In this document: piece after piece, positions 37,889 through 47,093 of the stretch
Numbering within the stretch: position 1 is the stretch's first letter
Layout: each line of letters starts with the position of its first letter
NCBI RefSeq assembly: GCF_017114825.1
Contig: NZ_JADEVO010000010.1
Location: 78,729-142,728 of the forward strand
Direction: 5' to 3'
Length of the DNA: 64,000 nt
Source of the DNA: Pseudomonas gregormendelii
Lineage (GTDB): Bacteria > Pseudomonadota > Gammaproteobacteria > Pseudomonadales > Pseudomonadaceae
Position numbers and translations under genes: made by a program
Notes under the pieces: generated by a model
The model's database searches: none
What the model was told of the DNA's origin: nothing
What the model saw: only the letters and a program-made list of their open reading frames with translations

Positions 37889-39232
37889 CTAGCGCATCAG
37901 ACACGGCCGCTTGTTATCGAACTTCCAACCCGGAATCAGAAACTGCATCGCCACGCTGTCGTCCCTCGCACCCAGGCCCATGCCTTTATAAAGCTCATGA
38001 GCCTTGGCCAATTGATCCTCATCCAGCTCAACCCCCAACCCTGGCTTCTTCGGCACCTGCACGCAGCCGTCGACGATTTGCAGAGGTGCTTTGGTCAAGC
38101 GCTGGCCGTCCTGCCAGATCCAGTGCGTGTCGATGGCGGTGATGTCGCCCGGCGCGGCGGCCGCGACGTGGGTGAACATCGCCAGAGAAATATCGAAGTG
38201 ATTGTTGGAGTGCGAGCCCCAGGTCAGGCCCCACTCATGGCACATCTGCGCCACCCGGACCGAGCCCTGCATCGTCCAGAAGTGCGGGTCGGCGAGGGGG
38301 ATGTCCACCGATTGCAGCTGGATCGCATGGCCCATTTCCCGCCAGTCGGTAGCGATCATGTTAGTGGCGGTTTTCAAGCCCGTGGCACGGCGGAATTCGG
38401 CCATCACTTCACGGCCCGAATACCCGTTTTCCGCTCCGCAAGGGTCCTCGGCGTAAGCGAGCACATGATGCTGATCCCTGCACAGGCGAATCGCTTCTTT
38501 CAACGACCATGCGCCGTTAGGGTCCAGGGTGATGCGTGCGTCAGGGAAGCGTTCGGCCAGGGCCGTCACGGCTTCGATTTCCTCATCCCCTGACAACACG
38601 CCGCCTTTAAGCTTGAAGTCCTTGAACCCGTACCGCGCATGGGCGGCCTCTGCCAGGCGGACCACGGCGTCGGTGCTCATGGCCTTTTCGTGACGCACCT
38701 GGAACCAGTCGTTATCCGCGTCCGGTTCGCTGAGGTAGGCCAGGTCCGTTTCGGTGCGATCACCCAGGTAAAACAGATACCCGAGCATCTTCACTTCATC
38801 GCGCTGCTGACCTTCGCCGAGCAGGGCGGCGACCGGCACTTCCAGATGCTGACCAAGCAGGTCCAGCAGCGCGGCTTCCAGCCCGGTCACCGCGTGGATC
38901 GTGATGCGCAGGTCGAAAGTCTGCAGACCGCGACCACCGGCATCGCGGTCGGCGAATGTCTGGCGCACCTGATTGAGGATCTTCTGATAGGTGCCGATCG
39001 GGCTCCCCACCACCAGCGATCGAGCGTCTTCCAGCGTCTGGCGAATACGCTCGCCACCGGGTACCTCACCGACGCCGGTGTGCCCGGCATTGTCCTTGAG
39101 GATCACGATATTGCGCGTGAAAAACGGGCCATGGGCGCCGCTCAGATTGAGCAGCATGCCATCGTGGCCTGCCACCGGCACTACTTGCATACTGGTGATG
39201 ATCGGGGCTTTTGCGGTGTCTTGTGTGTGCAT
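37889..39232 (-). CDS. gudD: Glucarate dehydratase
   Basis: A 447-residue enolase-superfamily enzyme converting D-glucarate (and L-idarate) to 5-keto-4-deoxyglucarate. The metal-binding and catalytic residues are in F-K-L-K-G-G, D-P-N-G-A-W, A-E-D-P-C-G and [10 protein letters not shown], the last holding the catalytic His. The length is normal. It follows the transporter gene by 22 bp, forming a gudP-gudD operon. The enzymes for later steps are not in this window. Confidence 0.95.
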   Translation of the reverse strand: MHTQDTAKAPIITSMQVVPVAGHDGMLLNLSGAHGPFFTRNIVILKDNAGHTGVGEVPGGERIRQTLEDARSLVVGSPIGTYQKILNQVRQTFADRDAGGRGLQTFDLRITIHAVTGLEAALLDLLGQHLEVPVAALLGEGQQRDEVKMLGYLFYLGDRTETDLAYLSEPDADNDWFQVRHEKAMSTDAVVRLAEAAHARYGFKDFKLKGGVLSGDEEIEAVTALAERFPDARITLDPNGAWSLKEAIRLCRDQHHVLAYAEDPCGAENGYSGREVMAEFRRATGLKTATNMIATDWREMGHAIQLQSVDIPLADPHFWTMQGSVRVAQMCHEWGLTWGSHSNNHFDISLAMFTHVAAAAPGDITAIDTHWIWQDGQRLTKAPLQIVDGCVQVPKKPGLGVELDEDQLAKAHELYKGMGLGARDDSVAMQFLIPGWKFDNKRPCLMR

Positions 39233-39254
39233 TTTCTTGTCCTTATGACCGGGT

Positions 39255-40598
39255 TCAGGCGTGGTTTGGCGCAGGGTCCAGTACAACGTCGGGAGCGGGC
39301 TTGGGTGTGTTGCGTGCGGCGAAGACGATGATCGCGGCAATGATCGAGGTGGCGGCCAGGCCGTACAGACCGCCCTGGATCGAACCGGTGTGCTCTTCCA
39401 GCAGGCCGAAGGTGGTGGGCGCGACGAAGCCGCCGAGGTTGCCCACCGAGTTGATCAGGGCAATCACCCCGGCAGCGATCCGTGCATCCAGATAGGCCTG
39501 GGGGATCGGCCAGAACAGCGAAGAAGCCGATTTGAAACCCAGTGCCGCGAAACAGATCGCGACGAAGGCGAAGACCGGCCCGCCTGTGGTGGACATGAAC
39601 ATCCCTGCGGCGGCAATCAGCAACGCGGCGGCCACCCAGGCTTGCTGGTGTTTCCATTTGGCTGAGAGGGACGCGAAGGCATACATGCCGATGATCGACA
39701 GCAACCAGGGGATCGAGTTGAACAAGCCGACCTGGATGTCGCTGAGTTCGCCCATCTTTTTGATGATGCTCGGCAGCCAGAAGGTCGCGGCGTAGATGGT
39801 CAGCTGGATGAAGAAGTAAATCACGCAGAACAGGATGATCTGGCGGTCCTTGAGCAGCTTGCCCAGTGACGGCTTGATCGGCGTTGCTGCTTCGCGAGCC
39901 AGTTGTTCATCGTCGATGGCCTTGACCAGTGCATCCTGTTCGTCGCGGCTCAGCCACTTGGCGTCGTGCGGTTTGGAGTCCAGCCAGAACCAGACGAACA
40001 CGCACAGGCAGACGGAGAACATGCCCTCGATGAAGTACATCCATTGCCAGCCGTGCATCCCCAATCCGTTGATTTGCAGGAGGAGCCCCGACAGCGGGCC
40101 GGAAATCAGCGAAGCAATGGCTGAGCCGCTGAGGAAGATCGCGATTGCTTTGCCGCGCTCCACGCCTGGCAGCCAGCGGGTGAAGTAGTAAATCACCCCG
40201 GGGAAAAATCCGGCTTCGGCTACGCCCAGCAGGAATCGCAGGATGTAGAAGTGGGTTTCGTTCTGGATGAATGCCATGCATGCGGCTACAAGGCCCCAGG
40301 TCAGCATGATGCGGGTCAGCCAGATACGTGCACCGACTTTCTGCAGGAGGATGTTGGAGGGGACTTCGAACAGCGCGTAACCGATGAAGAACAGGCCGGC
40401 ACCAAGGCCGTAGGCAGCAGCGCCGATGCCCAGGTCGTGTTCCATGTGGGCGCGGACGAAGCCGATGTTTACCCGGTCAATGTAGTTGACGATGAACATG
40501 ATGAGGAACAGCGGCAAGACGTGGCGTTTGACTTTCGAGATGGCGGAACTCAGGACCGGATCGGCGGCCTGGTTCATCCCGTTTATGGATGATTTCAC
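39255..40598 (-). CDS. gudP: D-glucarate/galactarate transporter, MFS (ACS family)
   Basis: A 447-residue, 12-helix anion:cation symporter. The first helix region has [11 protein letters not shown] and helix 4-5 has [15 protein letters not shown], both typical of the GudP/GarP group. The start is GTG with a GGAG site 7 bases upstream. Adjacency to glucarate dehydratase supports glucarate as the substrate. Transcription is likely repressed by the divergent GntR-family protein. Confidence 0.92.
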   Translation of the reverse strand: MKSSINGMNQAADPVLSSAISKVKRHVLPLFLIMFIVNYIDRVNIGFVRAHMEHDLGIGAAAYGLGAGLFFIGYALFEVPSNILLQKVGARIWLTRIMLTWGLVAACMAFIQNETHFYILRFLLGVAEAGFFPGVIYYFTRWLPGVERGKAIAIFLSGSAIASLISGPLSGLLLQINGLGMHGWQWMYFIEGMFSVCLCVFVWFWLDSKPHDAKWLSRDEQDALVKAIDDEQLAREAATPIKPSLGKLLKDRQIILFCVIYFFIQLTIYAATFWLPSIIKKMGELSDIQVGLFNSIPWLLSIIGMYAFASLSAKWKHQQAWVAAALLIAAAGMFMSTTGGPVFAFVAICFAALGFKSASSLFWPIPQAYLDARIAAGVIALINSVGNLGGFVAPTTFGLLEEHTGSIQGGLYGLAATSIIAAIIVFAARNTPKPAPDVVLDPAPNHA

Positions 40599-40655
40599 AG
40601 ATTTTCTCCCACTGATTATTTTTATGCGGGGTGGAGCTTCCTGTTGCGTTGATAG

Positions 40656-40666
40656 ACATCATACAA
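40656..40666. promoter_or_regulatory. Candidate operator half of the gud locus
   Basis: ACATCATACAA lies 58 bp before the gudP start and matches the TTGTCATACAA site at 40789 in 8 of 11 positions. Confidence 0.35.
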
Positions 40667-40788
40667 CTGCTATTTTTACGCCTGCAAGGTGTTCTGCTCA
40701 GTAAAATGGCAGAAATAGGTGGTATTTTTTAATCTTTAGCGGAGGTGCTGGCGCTGTAATTAGCTATTTTCCAGGGTTTTGTTGAGTG

Positions 40789-40799
40789 TTGTCATACAA
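40789..40799. promoter_or_regulatory. Candidate GntR operator of the gud locus
   Basis: TTGTCATACAA is a TTGT-N3-ACAA palindrome, the core typical of FCD-subfamily GntR sites. It lies in the divergent promoter gap, 75 bp before the regulator gene. Confidence 0.45.
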
Positions 40800-40873
40800 G
40801 CTGACCGTCTTTGCCAGAGATTCCCGAGCAGCGCAGTGCTACGATTGCAGCAGTTCCGCTTTCGGATGACGCC

Positions 40874-41590
40874 ATGCAAGAAGACCTCGAAGCACCCGCT
40901 CGCAAGCGCACCCATAACCTGGCCCATGACCTGGTCGCCAAGCTGACCCAGAGCATCCTGCTGGGGCAGATGCAGCCAGGGGACAAGCTGCCGTCCGAGA
41001 ACTCGATCGTGCAGGAACACGGGGTCAGTCGCACCGTGGTGCGCGAGGCAATCTCCAAGCTGCAGGCGTCGGGTTATGTCGAGACACGTCACGGCATCGG
41101 TACCTTTGTGCTGGAGCGCGAGACGCAGCAGGGCCTGCGATTGAACGTCGATACCGCGCTGGGGGTGCGCAGCATCCTGGAGCTGCGCATGGGGCTGGAA
41201 ACCCAGGCCGCCGCGTTGGCAGCTATGCGCCGTTCGGATCAGCACCTGGTGCAAATGCGCCAAGCGCTGGACGACTACCAGCGCTTGCTGGCGAATAACG
41301 ACAGTTGCGTTGAAGCCGACAGGCGTTTTCACCTGCTGATCGCCGAAGCCACCGGCAATGCCTGCTTCAGTGAAATCATGCAGCACCTGGGTAACGCGAT
41401 GATTCCTCGAACCCGGGTCAACGCCGCCGAACGCGGCGCGGCGGACTTGAGCAAGCTGGGCCTGCTGGCCAACCTTGAGCATGAGGCAATTCTCAATGCG
41501 ATCAAACGCCAGGACACTGACGCGGCGCGCGCTGCCATGTGGTTGCACCTGACCAACAGTCGCGACCGCTTTCTCGCCGATCACACCTGA
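40874..41590 (+). CDS. GntR-family (FadR/FCD) transcriptional regulator of the gud operon
   Basis: A 238-residue regulator with a winged-helix DNA-binding domain (about residues 15-80; L-P-S-E-N, V-S-R-T-V-V-R-E-A-I) and an FCD effector domain with the metal-binding D-x-x-x-H pattern (D-R-R-F-H) and a later H-L-T-N. ATG 40874 is chosen over the TTG at 40811 for the GGA site 7 bases upstream. It is divergent from gudP, so it most likely represses glucarate uptake and dehydration until a sugar acid binds (inference from position). Confidence 0.88.
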   Translation: MQEDLEAPARKRTHNLAHDLVAKLTQSILLGQMQPGDKLPSENSIVQEHGVSRTVVREAISKLQASGYVETRHGIGTFVLERETQQGLRLNVDTALGVRSILELRMGLETQAAALAAMRRSDQHLVQMRQALDDYQRLLANNDSCVEADRRFHLLIAEATGNACFSEIMQHLGNAMIPRTRVNAAERGAADLSKLGLLANLEHEAILNAIKRQDTDAARAAMWLHLTNSRDRFLADHT

Positions 41591-41679
41591 CCGTCCGTCT
41601 CGCCGACAGCACGCGGCGCCCGCACCCGTTTCCAACAAGTACGGCCCAGATTTGCTGGACCTCATCAATGAGGTGCGTC

Positions 41680-41910
41680 ATGGCTAACGAAACGAACTTC
41701 CCCGGCACAACCCCCAACACCGACCCTGCCAGACCCATGCCCGGCACGGATGAGCCGTTGATGGATCACGATGCGCCCCCTGGCATGGACCCCTCGCGGA
41801 ATCCGTCCGAGGCGGATGCGGATCGTCCTGAAGACTGGATGGACCCCACTGCGGACGAAGACATGCCGCCAGCGGATGAACCTTCGCCGCTGTCAGATGA
41901 TCGTCGCTAA
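41680..41910 (+). CDS. Small acidic disordered protein
   Basis: A 76-residue protein very rich in Asp, Glu, Pro and Met (repeats of the type M-D-P-S, M-D-P-T-A-D-E-D-M-P). It is predicted to be unstructured. The leader GAGGTGCGTC before the ATG closely matches the leader of the similar acidic gene at 53231. Function unknown; compare the two acidic genes at 53007 and 53231. A terminator follows. Confidence 0.65.
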   Translation: MANETNFPGTTPNTDPARPMPGTDEPLMDHDAPPGMDPSRNPSEADADRPEDWMDPTADEDMPPADEPSPLSDDRR

Positions 41911-41955
41911 ATGGCACCAGGCGACCTTGCCGCATTAATGAGTCGTTGTATTCGC

Positions 41956-41990
41956 AAGCCTGACGGCATCTGCCTGTCAGGCTTTTTCTT
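41956..41990 (+). terminator. Rho-independent terminator
   Basis: The stem AAGCCTGAC / GTCAGGCTT with an 11-base loop is followed by TTTCTTT. It lies 46 bp after the small acidic gene. Confidence 0.75.
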
Positions 41991-42145
41991 TGGGTGAAAA
42001 TGTTTGGCGGGCGGGGCTGTCAGTTCCCCGGGGTCTATCGATCTCCATCTATGCTTTATCCACAAACGGATGGCACTCGCGCGGACCGTGGTGGACTAAG
42101 CATCAGGTCGCGAACTTGCGGCCTGTGGACTGACATGGATCGGAC

Positions 42146-43207
42146 ATGAACGAAAAGACGCTACAGAATAAATCGTTGGTGATACTGCTGTTCGTGGTCA
42201 CCGCCGCCTTCATCTGGATCCTGCTGCCATTTTATGGTGCGGTGTTCTGGGCGGTGATTCTGGGAATTGTGTTTGCACCCTTGCAGCGCCGCCTGCAGTT
42301 GAAGTTTGGCTGGCAGCGCAACGTGACCTCCCTGTGTACCCTGAGTGTGTGTCTGGTGATCGCGATTTTGCCGGTGATCATCATCAGTGCGTTGCTGGTG
42401 CAGGAAGGCGCGGTGTTCTACAAGAGTGTGGAAAGCGGCGAGCTGGATATTGCGGCCTATGTGGCCCAGTTCAAACACAGCCTGCCGACGTACTTCCAGC
42501 ACTTGCTCGACCGCTTCGGCATGGGCGAGCTGAACGGCTTGCGGGAAAAACTGGTGAAGAGCGCAATGACCGGGGGCCAGGTCCTGGCATCCCAGGCCTT
42601 CAGTTTTGGCCAGGGCACGTTTGAGTTCGTCGTGAGTTTTTTCATCATGCTGTACCTGCTGTTCTTCTTCCTGCGCGACGGCCCCGAGCTGGCGCGCAAG
42701 GTTCGCGCGGCAGTGCCGCTGCAGGAACACCAGAAACGCCGGCTGCAGCTCAAGTTCAATCGCGTGGTGCGCGCGACCGTGAAAGGCAATCTGTTGGTGG
42801 CTGTCACGCAGGGCGCTCTGGGCGGACTGATCTTCTGGTTTCTGGATATTCCGAGTGCGTTGCTGTGGGCGGTGCTGATGGCGTTTCTGTCGCTGTTGCC
42901 GGCGGTGGGGGCGGGCATTGTCTGGGCGCCGGTGGCCGCTTACTTCCTGCTGACCGGGGCAATCTGGCAGGGCGTGGTACTGGGGTTGTTCGGGGTATTC
43001 GTCATCGGCCTGGTGGACAACGTGCTGCGTCCAATCCTGGTGGGCAAAGACACCAAGATGCCGGACTACATGATCCTGATTTCAACCCTGGGCGGCATGG
43101 CGGTGTTCGGCCTCAATGGCTTTGTGATCGGGCCACTGATCGCCGCGCTGTTCATGTCGAGCTGGGCGATCTTCAGTGAAACCAAGCCGCGGGTGCAATT
43201 GCCTTAA
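42146..43207 (+). CDS. AI-2E (PerM) family transporter
   Basis: A 353-residue inner-membrane protein with paired helices at the N-terminus, a periplasmic segment of about 90 residues, and a C-terminal half with S-L-L-P-A-V-G-A-G-I-V-W-A-P and D-N-V-L-R-P-I-L-V-G. These are family hallmarks. Members have been linked to autoinducer-2 export or Na+/H+ exchange; the role here is open. The stop overlaps the end of a convergent small gene by four bases. Confidence 0.88.
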   Translation: MNEKTLQNKSLVILLFVVTAAFIWILLPFYGAVFWAVILGIVFAPLQRRLQLKFGWQRNVTSLCTLSVCLVIAILPVIIISALLVQEGAVFYKSVESGELDIAAYVAQFKHSLPTYFQHLLDRFGMGELNGLREKLVKSAMTGGQVLASQAFSFGQGTFEFVVSFFIMLYLLFFFLRDGPELARKVRAAVPLQEHQKRRLQLKFNRVVRATVKGNLLVAVTQGALGGLIFWFLDIPSALLWAVLMAFLSLLPAVGAGIVWAPVAAYFLLTGAIWQGVVLGLFGVFVIGLVDNVLRPILVGKDTKMPDYMILISTLGGMAVFGLNGFVIGPLIAALFMSSWAIFSETKPRVQLP

Positions 43208-43386
43208 GCACTCAGGCGGCCATGGTCGATACGTTGCGACAATGCCTGTGCGGCCGGCAGTGAAGTCAGCGGGCCGCTGATTGGTTCACCGTCCTGCACA
43301 AGATACCAACAAGCCAGCAGACCCAGCTCCCTCAAGGGGGCGGGGACTGCGCTGCCAACTACGGACATGATCTGGACCTGGGACAT
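43204..43386 (-). CDS. Small hypothetical protein
   Basis: A 60-residue protein with a hydrophobic-to-mixed core (L-L-A-C-W-Y-L-V-Q-D-G-E-P-I-S-G-P) and no recognised domain. The start ATG 43386 has a GGAGGT site four to five bases upstream, which is better than the in-frame ATG further out. Confidence 0.55.
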   Translation of the reverse strand: MSQVQIMSVVGSAVPAPLRELGLLACWYLVQDGEPISGPLTSLPAAQALSQRIDHGRLSA

Positions 43387-43486
43387 AACTACCTCCATCA
43401 ATCGATGGAGCTACCTTACGGGCCCGGCGCCGACAGGAACAATCAACGCTCTCGATAGTCGTCATTGACGCGAGTGAGTGCTGCGT

Positions 43487-43681
43487 TCAGTCGACCACCA
43501 GGTCCAGCATATGCACCACTTCCTGCTCATTGAGCAGCCCCTTGCGCACCAGGTTTTCGGCCAGCAGCGAGAGGAACTTGGCGTTGCGGTGGCCTTCCAG
43601 GTTCTTGAGTTCGGTCAGCGTGTCATACACCTTGCTGGAGGTGCACAGGCCGACATTGCGATGCGGATTCTGTGTGGGCAT
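43487..43681 (-). CDS. Small conserved hypothetical protein
   Basis: A 64-residue helical protein (T-S-S-K-V-Y-D-T-L-T-E-L-K-N-L-E-G-H, then L-L-A-E-N-L-V-R-K-G-L-L). The amphipathic helices and the AAGGAC site 8 bases upstream support a real gene. I cannot name a family; a small regulatory or toxin-antitoxin-like role is possible but unsupported. Confidence 0.6.
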   Translation of the reverse strand: MPTQNPHRNVGLCTSSKVYDTLTELKNLEGHRNAKFLSLLAENLVRKGLLNEQEVVHMLDLVVD

Positions 43682-43874
43682 GAGGTCGTCCTTGTTGTTA
43701 TCAACCTGCTATTGGCGGACAGGCCCAAGCTTGCGGACCTGACATGACATAAATATGACTGTTTTACCCAAAGTGGGGAAAGAGGATCGATTCAATCTTG
43801 CCGAATTTGCTTGCAAGCGCTGTTCCGACAGCGACCTCGGCAACATCGATCCAGACCTGAACCGATCAGCGGGC

Positions 43875-43903
43875 ACAAAAAAGCCCCGTTTTGAGGCGGG
43901 GCC
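43875..43903 (-). terminator. Rho-independent terminator of the Tyr/Pro-rich protein gene
   Basis: On the minus strand the stem GGCCCCGCCTC / ACGGGGCTT-type hairpin is followed by TTTTTTG, 12 bp after the stop of the gene on that strand. Confidence 0.75.
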
Positions 43904-43914
43904 TGATGGGTCTG

Positions 43915-44292
43915 TCAGTAGTGCGGGCGGCCGTAATAACCACGGGGCGGGCCGTAATAGCCGCGCGGTGGACCGTAGTAGCCGCGGGGCGGACCGTAGT
44001 ACACCGGCGCTGGCTGATAGTAGACCGGCTGTTGAACGTAGACCGGCGCCGGCTGGTAATAGACCGGTGGCGGCTGTTGCACATAAACCGGCTGTGGTTG
44101 GGCGTAGACTGGTTGCTGCACATACACCGGCCGGTTGGCGTTGATCAGGGCCGAACCGACGATGGCCGAGCCCACGATCGCACCAAATACCGCTGGACCT
44201 TGCCAACCGCCACCACCGCCATGGGCCTGTGATTGCCCTGTGACCGCGAGAGCGCCGATCAGCAAGGCCACTGTGGAGATTTTACGGATCAT
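43915..44292 (-). CDS. Exported Tyr/Pro/Gln-rich low-complexity protein
   Basis: A 125-residue protein with a signal peptide (cleavage after Q-A-H-like site near residue 24) and a short Gly/Ala helix (G-A-I-V-G-S-A-I-V-G-S-A-L). About 75 residues of repeats follow: P-V-Y-V-Q-Q / P-V-Y-Y-Q-P-A type, then three to four R-G-Y-Y-G-P-P units. The repeat units differ at third codon positions, so they are maintained protein repeats rather than a recent DNA expansion. Probably a surface or periplasmic structural protein; function unknown. Confidence 0.8.
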   Translation of the reverse strand: MIRKISTVALLIGALAVTGQSQAHGGGGGWQGPAVFGAIVGSAIVGSALINANRPVYVQQPVYAQPQPVYVQQPPPVYYQPAPVYVQQPVYYQPAPVYYGPPRGYYGPPRGYYGPPRGYYGRPHY

Positions 44293-44536
44293 GATAATTC
44301 CTCGGTTCTTCGACCCGGCGCTTGTGTCTGCAATAGACTCAAGGATTGTCGCGGGGATACATCTAAGACAGCACTTTTTGCAAAATCAGCACAGCCGCTG
44401 GGTAAATTTTGTGTAAGGTCCGTACCGGCTTGTCGACGGTCCCGTTCCCAGCGAACGCTGGCCTTTATGATCGAACAGAACAGGATGGAATGGCCAATCC
44501 CGTCCATCTGAAAGTGCACTTGATGGAGATTTTTTC

Positions 44537-45355
44537 ATGCAGATGAACCCCAACCGAGATACCCAGCTGTGCATGTCCCTTTCAGGGCGTCCGGGGAATT
44601 TTGGCCTGCGTTTTCACAATCATCTGTACGAGCAGTTGGGCCTGAATTTTTACTACAAGGCGTTCAGCAGCCAGGATTTGCCTGGTGCGGTGGGCGGCAT
44701 TCGCGCTTTGGGCATCCGTGGCTGCGGGGTGTCGATGCCGTTCAAGGAGGCCTGCATCGCCCTGGTGGATGAGCTGGACGCATCGGCTGCGGCCATCCAG
44801 TCGATCAATACCATCGTCAACACCGATGGCCACCTCAAGGCTTACAACACCGATTACATCGCCATTGCGCAGCTGCTTGAAACTCATCAGGTGCCCAAGG
44901 ATTCGACCTTCGCCCTGCGCGGAAGCGGCGGCATGGCCAAGGCGGTGGCGAGTGCGCTGCGCGATGGCGGTTACAGCAATGGCCTGATCGTCGCCCGCAA
45001 CGAACAGGCCGGGCGCGCCCTGGCAAATTCGCTGGGCTATGAATGGCAAGCAGAGCTGGGAAATGAGCGGGCGCAGATGCTGATCAACGTCACACCGATC
45101 GGCATGACCGGTGGGCCGGAAGCCGAGCAACTGGCCTTTGCGGCAGATGCGATTGAAAAAGCGCAAACCATCTTCGATGTGGTGGCAATCCCCTCGGAAA
45201 CGCCGTTGATCGTGCGCGGACGTGCCGAGGGGAAGCGAGTGATCACAGGGCTTGAAGTGATCGCCATCCAGGCGCTGGAGCAGTTCGTGCTGTACACCGG
45301 CGTGCGGCCGACGGATGAGCAGTTTCGCCTGGCGGTAGAGTTCGCGCGCAGCTGA
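44537..45355 (+). CDS. Shikimate 5-dehydrogenase-like protein (AroE family)
   Basis: A 272-residue AroE-fold dehydrogenase. The N-terminal substrate domain has S-M-P-F-K (the catalytic Lys) and N-T-D-Y near residue 115. The Rossmann domain has G-S-G-G-M-A-K-A and N-V-T-P-I-G-M. The G-S-G-G-M variant of the usual G-A-G-G-A loop places it with the AroE-like (HI0607/SdhL) paralogues rather than the main biosynthetic AroE. It has a GGAG site 8 bases before the ATG. Confidence 0.88.
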   Translation: MQMNPNRDTQLCMSLSGRPGNFGLRFHNHLYEQLGLNFYYKAFSSQDLPGAVGGIRALGIRGCGVSMPFKEACIALVDELDASAAAIQSINTIVNTDGHLKAYNTDYIAIAQLLETHQVPKDSTFALRGSGGMAKAVASALRDGGYSNGLIVARNEQAGRALANSLGYEWQAELGNERAQMLINVTPIGMTGGPEAEQLAFAADAIEKAQTIFDVVAIPSETPLIVRGRAEGKRVITGLEVIAIQALEQFVLYTGVRPTDEQFRLAVEFARS

Positions 45356-45405
45356 CGTGCCAGCGCGGGGGGCGTCATCCCCCAATTGATAGGGAGCAAT
45401 GCGCC

Positions 45406-45500
45406 CGTAGGAACTGCCGAAGGCTGCGATCTTTTGATCTTGATTTCATAAGCGTTCTAAATCAAAGATCAAAAGATCGCAGCCTTCGGCAGGTCCTACA
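45406..45500. repeat. REPIN, family B
   Basis: Inverted units (CGTAGGAACTGCCGAAGGCT and the mirror ending GGCAGGTCCTACA) flank a short AT-rich spacer. Confidence 0.88.
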
Positions 45501-45504
45501 TGGA

Positions 45505-45564
45505 AAACGCATCTTCCGTGTTGTTCAAGTCAGGGAAACGCATTTTCCGGGTGTTCAAGTCAGG
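45505..45564. repeat. Imperfect direct repeat, two units of about 30 bp
   Basis: Two adjacent copies (45505-45534 and 45536-45564) share AAACGCAT, TTCCG and GTGTTCAAGTCAGG-type blocks. They lie between the REPIN and the YceH gene. The nature of the repeat is unknown. Confidence 0.6.
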
Positions 45565-45581
45565 AACATACATTCGTCAGG

Positions 45582-46229
45582 TTATTCCAGGCGGGAAAGG
45601 CGCTCTTCCAGCGCGGCAATCCGCGCTTCCAGCTCTTCGATCCTTTCCACCGAAACGCCACCGCTCGAGCCGCGTTCCGCAGGGTTATGCCGTGCGGCCA
45701 GAATCACCTCGATGTCCGCCGGATCCCCCAGCGCGTGCATGTAGCGGTCCTCGCGCTGTCCGGCCTGGCGCGGGATCAGCAGCGCCAGCCCGCGTGCGAT
45801 CAGGCGTTCCAGTTGATGCACTACCTGCTCGGCGTCTTCGAAATCATGCATGCGACCGCTGCGGGTCAGCAGTTCATTGACCGTTTGCGGGCCGCGCAGA
45901 AACAACAGTCCCGCCAGGATCACTTGTGCCGGCACCAGTTCCAGCGCCTTGTCGACCTTATGCTCCCAGCGGTCGGCGCGGCTGCCCATCACCAGTTTGG
46001 TGAAGCCGCGACCTTCCAGCGCGCGCAGGCTCTGGCCTACCTGGCCCTGGGTGAGGTTCATCACCGGCTCGCGGCTGGTTTTCTGGTTGCAGGCAATCAC
46101 CAGCGCATTAAGCGTCAGCGGGTAGGTTTCCGGGCTGGTCGCCTGTTTTTCGATCAACGAGCCCAGGATGCGGATTTCCGTGCTGTTGAGCCGCGGTTCG
46201 TCGAGGGTCGTTTGTTGTTCAGTGCTCAT
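45582..46229 (-). CDS. YceH (UPF0502) family protein
   Basis: A 215-residue protein made of two winged-helix domains ([12 protein letters not shown] at the start, then [10 protein letters not shown]) and a C-terminal coiled coil ([15 protein letters not shown]). It matches UPF0502/YceH along its length. DNA binding is plausible but the function is not established. Confidence 0.88.
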   Translation of the reverse strand: MSTEQQTTLDEPRLNSTEIRILGSLIEKQATSPETYPLTLNALVIACNQKTSREPVMNLTQGQVGQSLRALEGRGFTKLVMGSRADRWEHKVDKALELVPAQVILAGLLFLRGPQTVNELLTRSGRMHDFEDAEQVVHQLERLIARGLALLIPRQAGQREDRYMHALGDPADIEVILAARHNPAERGSSGGVSVERIEELEARIAALEERLSRLE

Positions 46230-46431
46230 TTTTTTCTATCCCTAATTGGCAGTCGGGTCGGCAACCACGACTCATCCCCATGTGAATCGAGCCGGGAATC
46301 TTGCGCTAAAGAGACTATCCCGAATCTGCGGCAGTGGCCAATGGACACGCATGCATGCACATCAGCGTGTCGATCCGTTCCAAGGCTATAATCGCCCCCA
46401 CGTTTCCCTACTGTCATCACACGAGACTGCC

Positions 46432-46941
46432 ATGACCATTTCCCTGTACGACGCCTCCATCCCGGTTTTCACGCAAATGCTCACCGCCCTGAGCGACGTT
46501 CTGAAAAAAGCTGAAGCTCACGCCAGCGCAAAGAACATCGACCCGAACGCGCTGCTGCAAGCGCGCCTGTTCCCGGACATGTTCCCGCTGGTGCGCCAGG
46601 TGCAGATCGCCGTTGATTTCGCCAAGGGCGTGTCCTCGCGCCTGGCCGAGATTGAAGTGCCGAAGTACGAAGATACCGAAACCACCTTCGCCGAGTTGCA
46701 AGCGCTGCTGACCAAGGTGCTGGGCTACATCGGCGAAATCAAACCCGAGCAGATCAACGGCCAGGAAGGTATCGAGATCGTGACGCGTCCGGGCACGCCT
46801 AAAGAGAAGCGCTTCACCGGCCAGGCCTACCTGCTGACTTACGGCTTGCCGCAGTTCTTCTTCCACGTCACCACCGCTTACGCCTTGCTGCGTCATAACG
46901 GTGTGGAAGTGGGCAAGCGCGATTACATGGGCGCGTTCTAA
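46432..46941 (+). CDS. DUF1993-family protein
   Basis: A 169-residue cytoplasmic protein matching DUF1993 (DinB-like four-helix fold): Y-D-A-S-I-P-V-F near the start, L-F-P-D-M-F-P-L in the middle and F-F-F-H-V-T-T-A-Y-A-L-L-R-H-N-G near the end with the conserved His residues. Function unknown. It is monocistronic with its own terminator. Confidence 0.88.
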   Translation: MTISLYDASIPVFTQMLTALSDVLKKAEAHASAKNIDPNALLQARLFPDMFPLVRQVQIAVDFAKGVSSRLAEIEVPKYEDTETTFAELQALLTKVLGYIGEIKPEQINGQEGIEIVTRPGTPKEKRFTGQAYLLTYGLPQFFFHVTTAYALLRHNGVEVGKRDYMGAF

Positions 46942-46953
46942 GCTGCCCAGGCA

Positions 46954-46993
46954 CAAAAAAGCCCGCCAGGGTTTGCGCCTTGCCGGGCTTTTA
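46954..46993 (+). terminator. Rho-independent terminator
   Basis: The stem AAAGCCCG / CGGGCTTTT with a 16-base inner region follows the DUF1993 stop by 12 bp. Confidence 0.75.
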
Positions 46994-47003
46994 GTTTTAA
47001 AGT

Positions 47004-47083
47004 CAAAAGATCGCAGCCTGCGGCAGCTCCTACAGTGGATTGGTGTTCACCCGGTAGGCGCTGCCGCAGGCTGCGATGTTTTG
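47004..47083. repeat. REPIN, family B (opposite unit order)
   Basis: The CAAAAGATCGCAGCCTGCGG unit comes first and its mirror second, the reverse arrangement of the other family-B doublets here. Confidence 0.82.
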
Positions 47084-47093
47084 CTGTTCAGCT

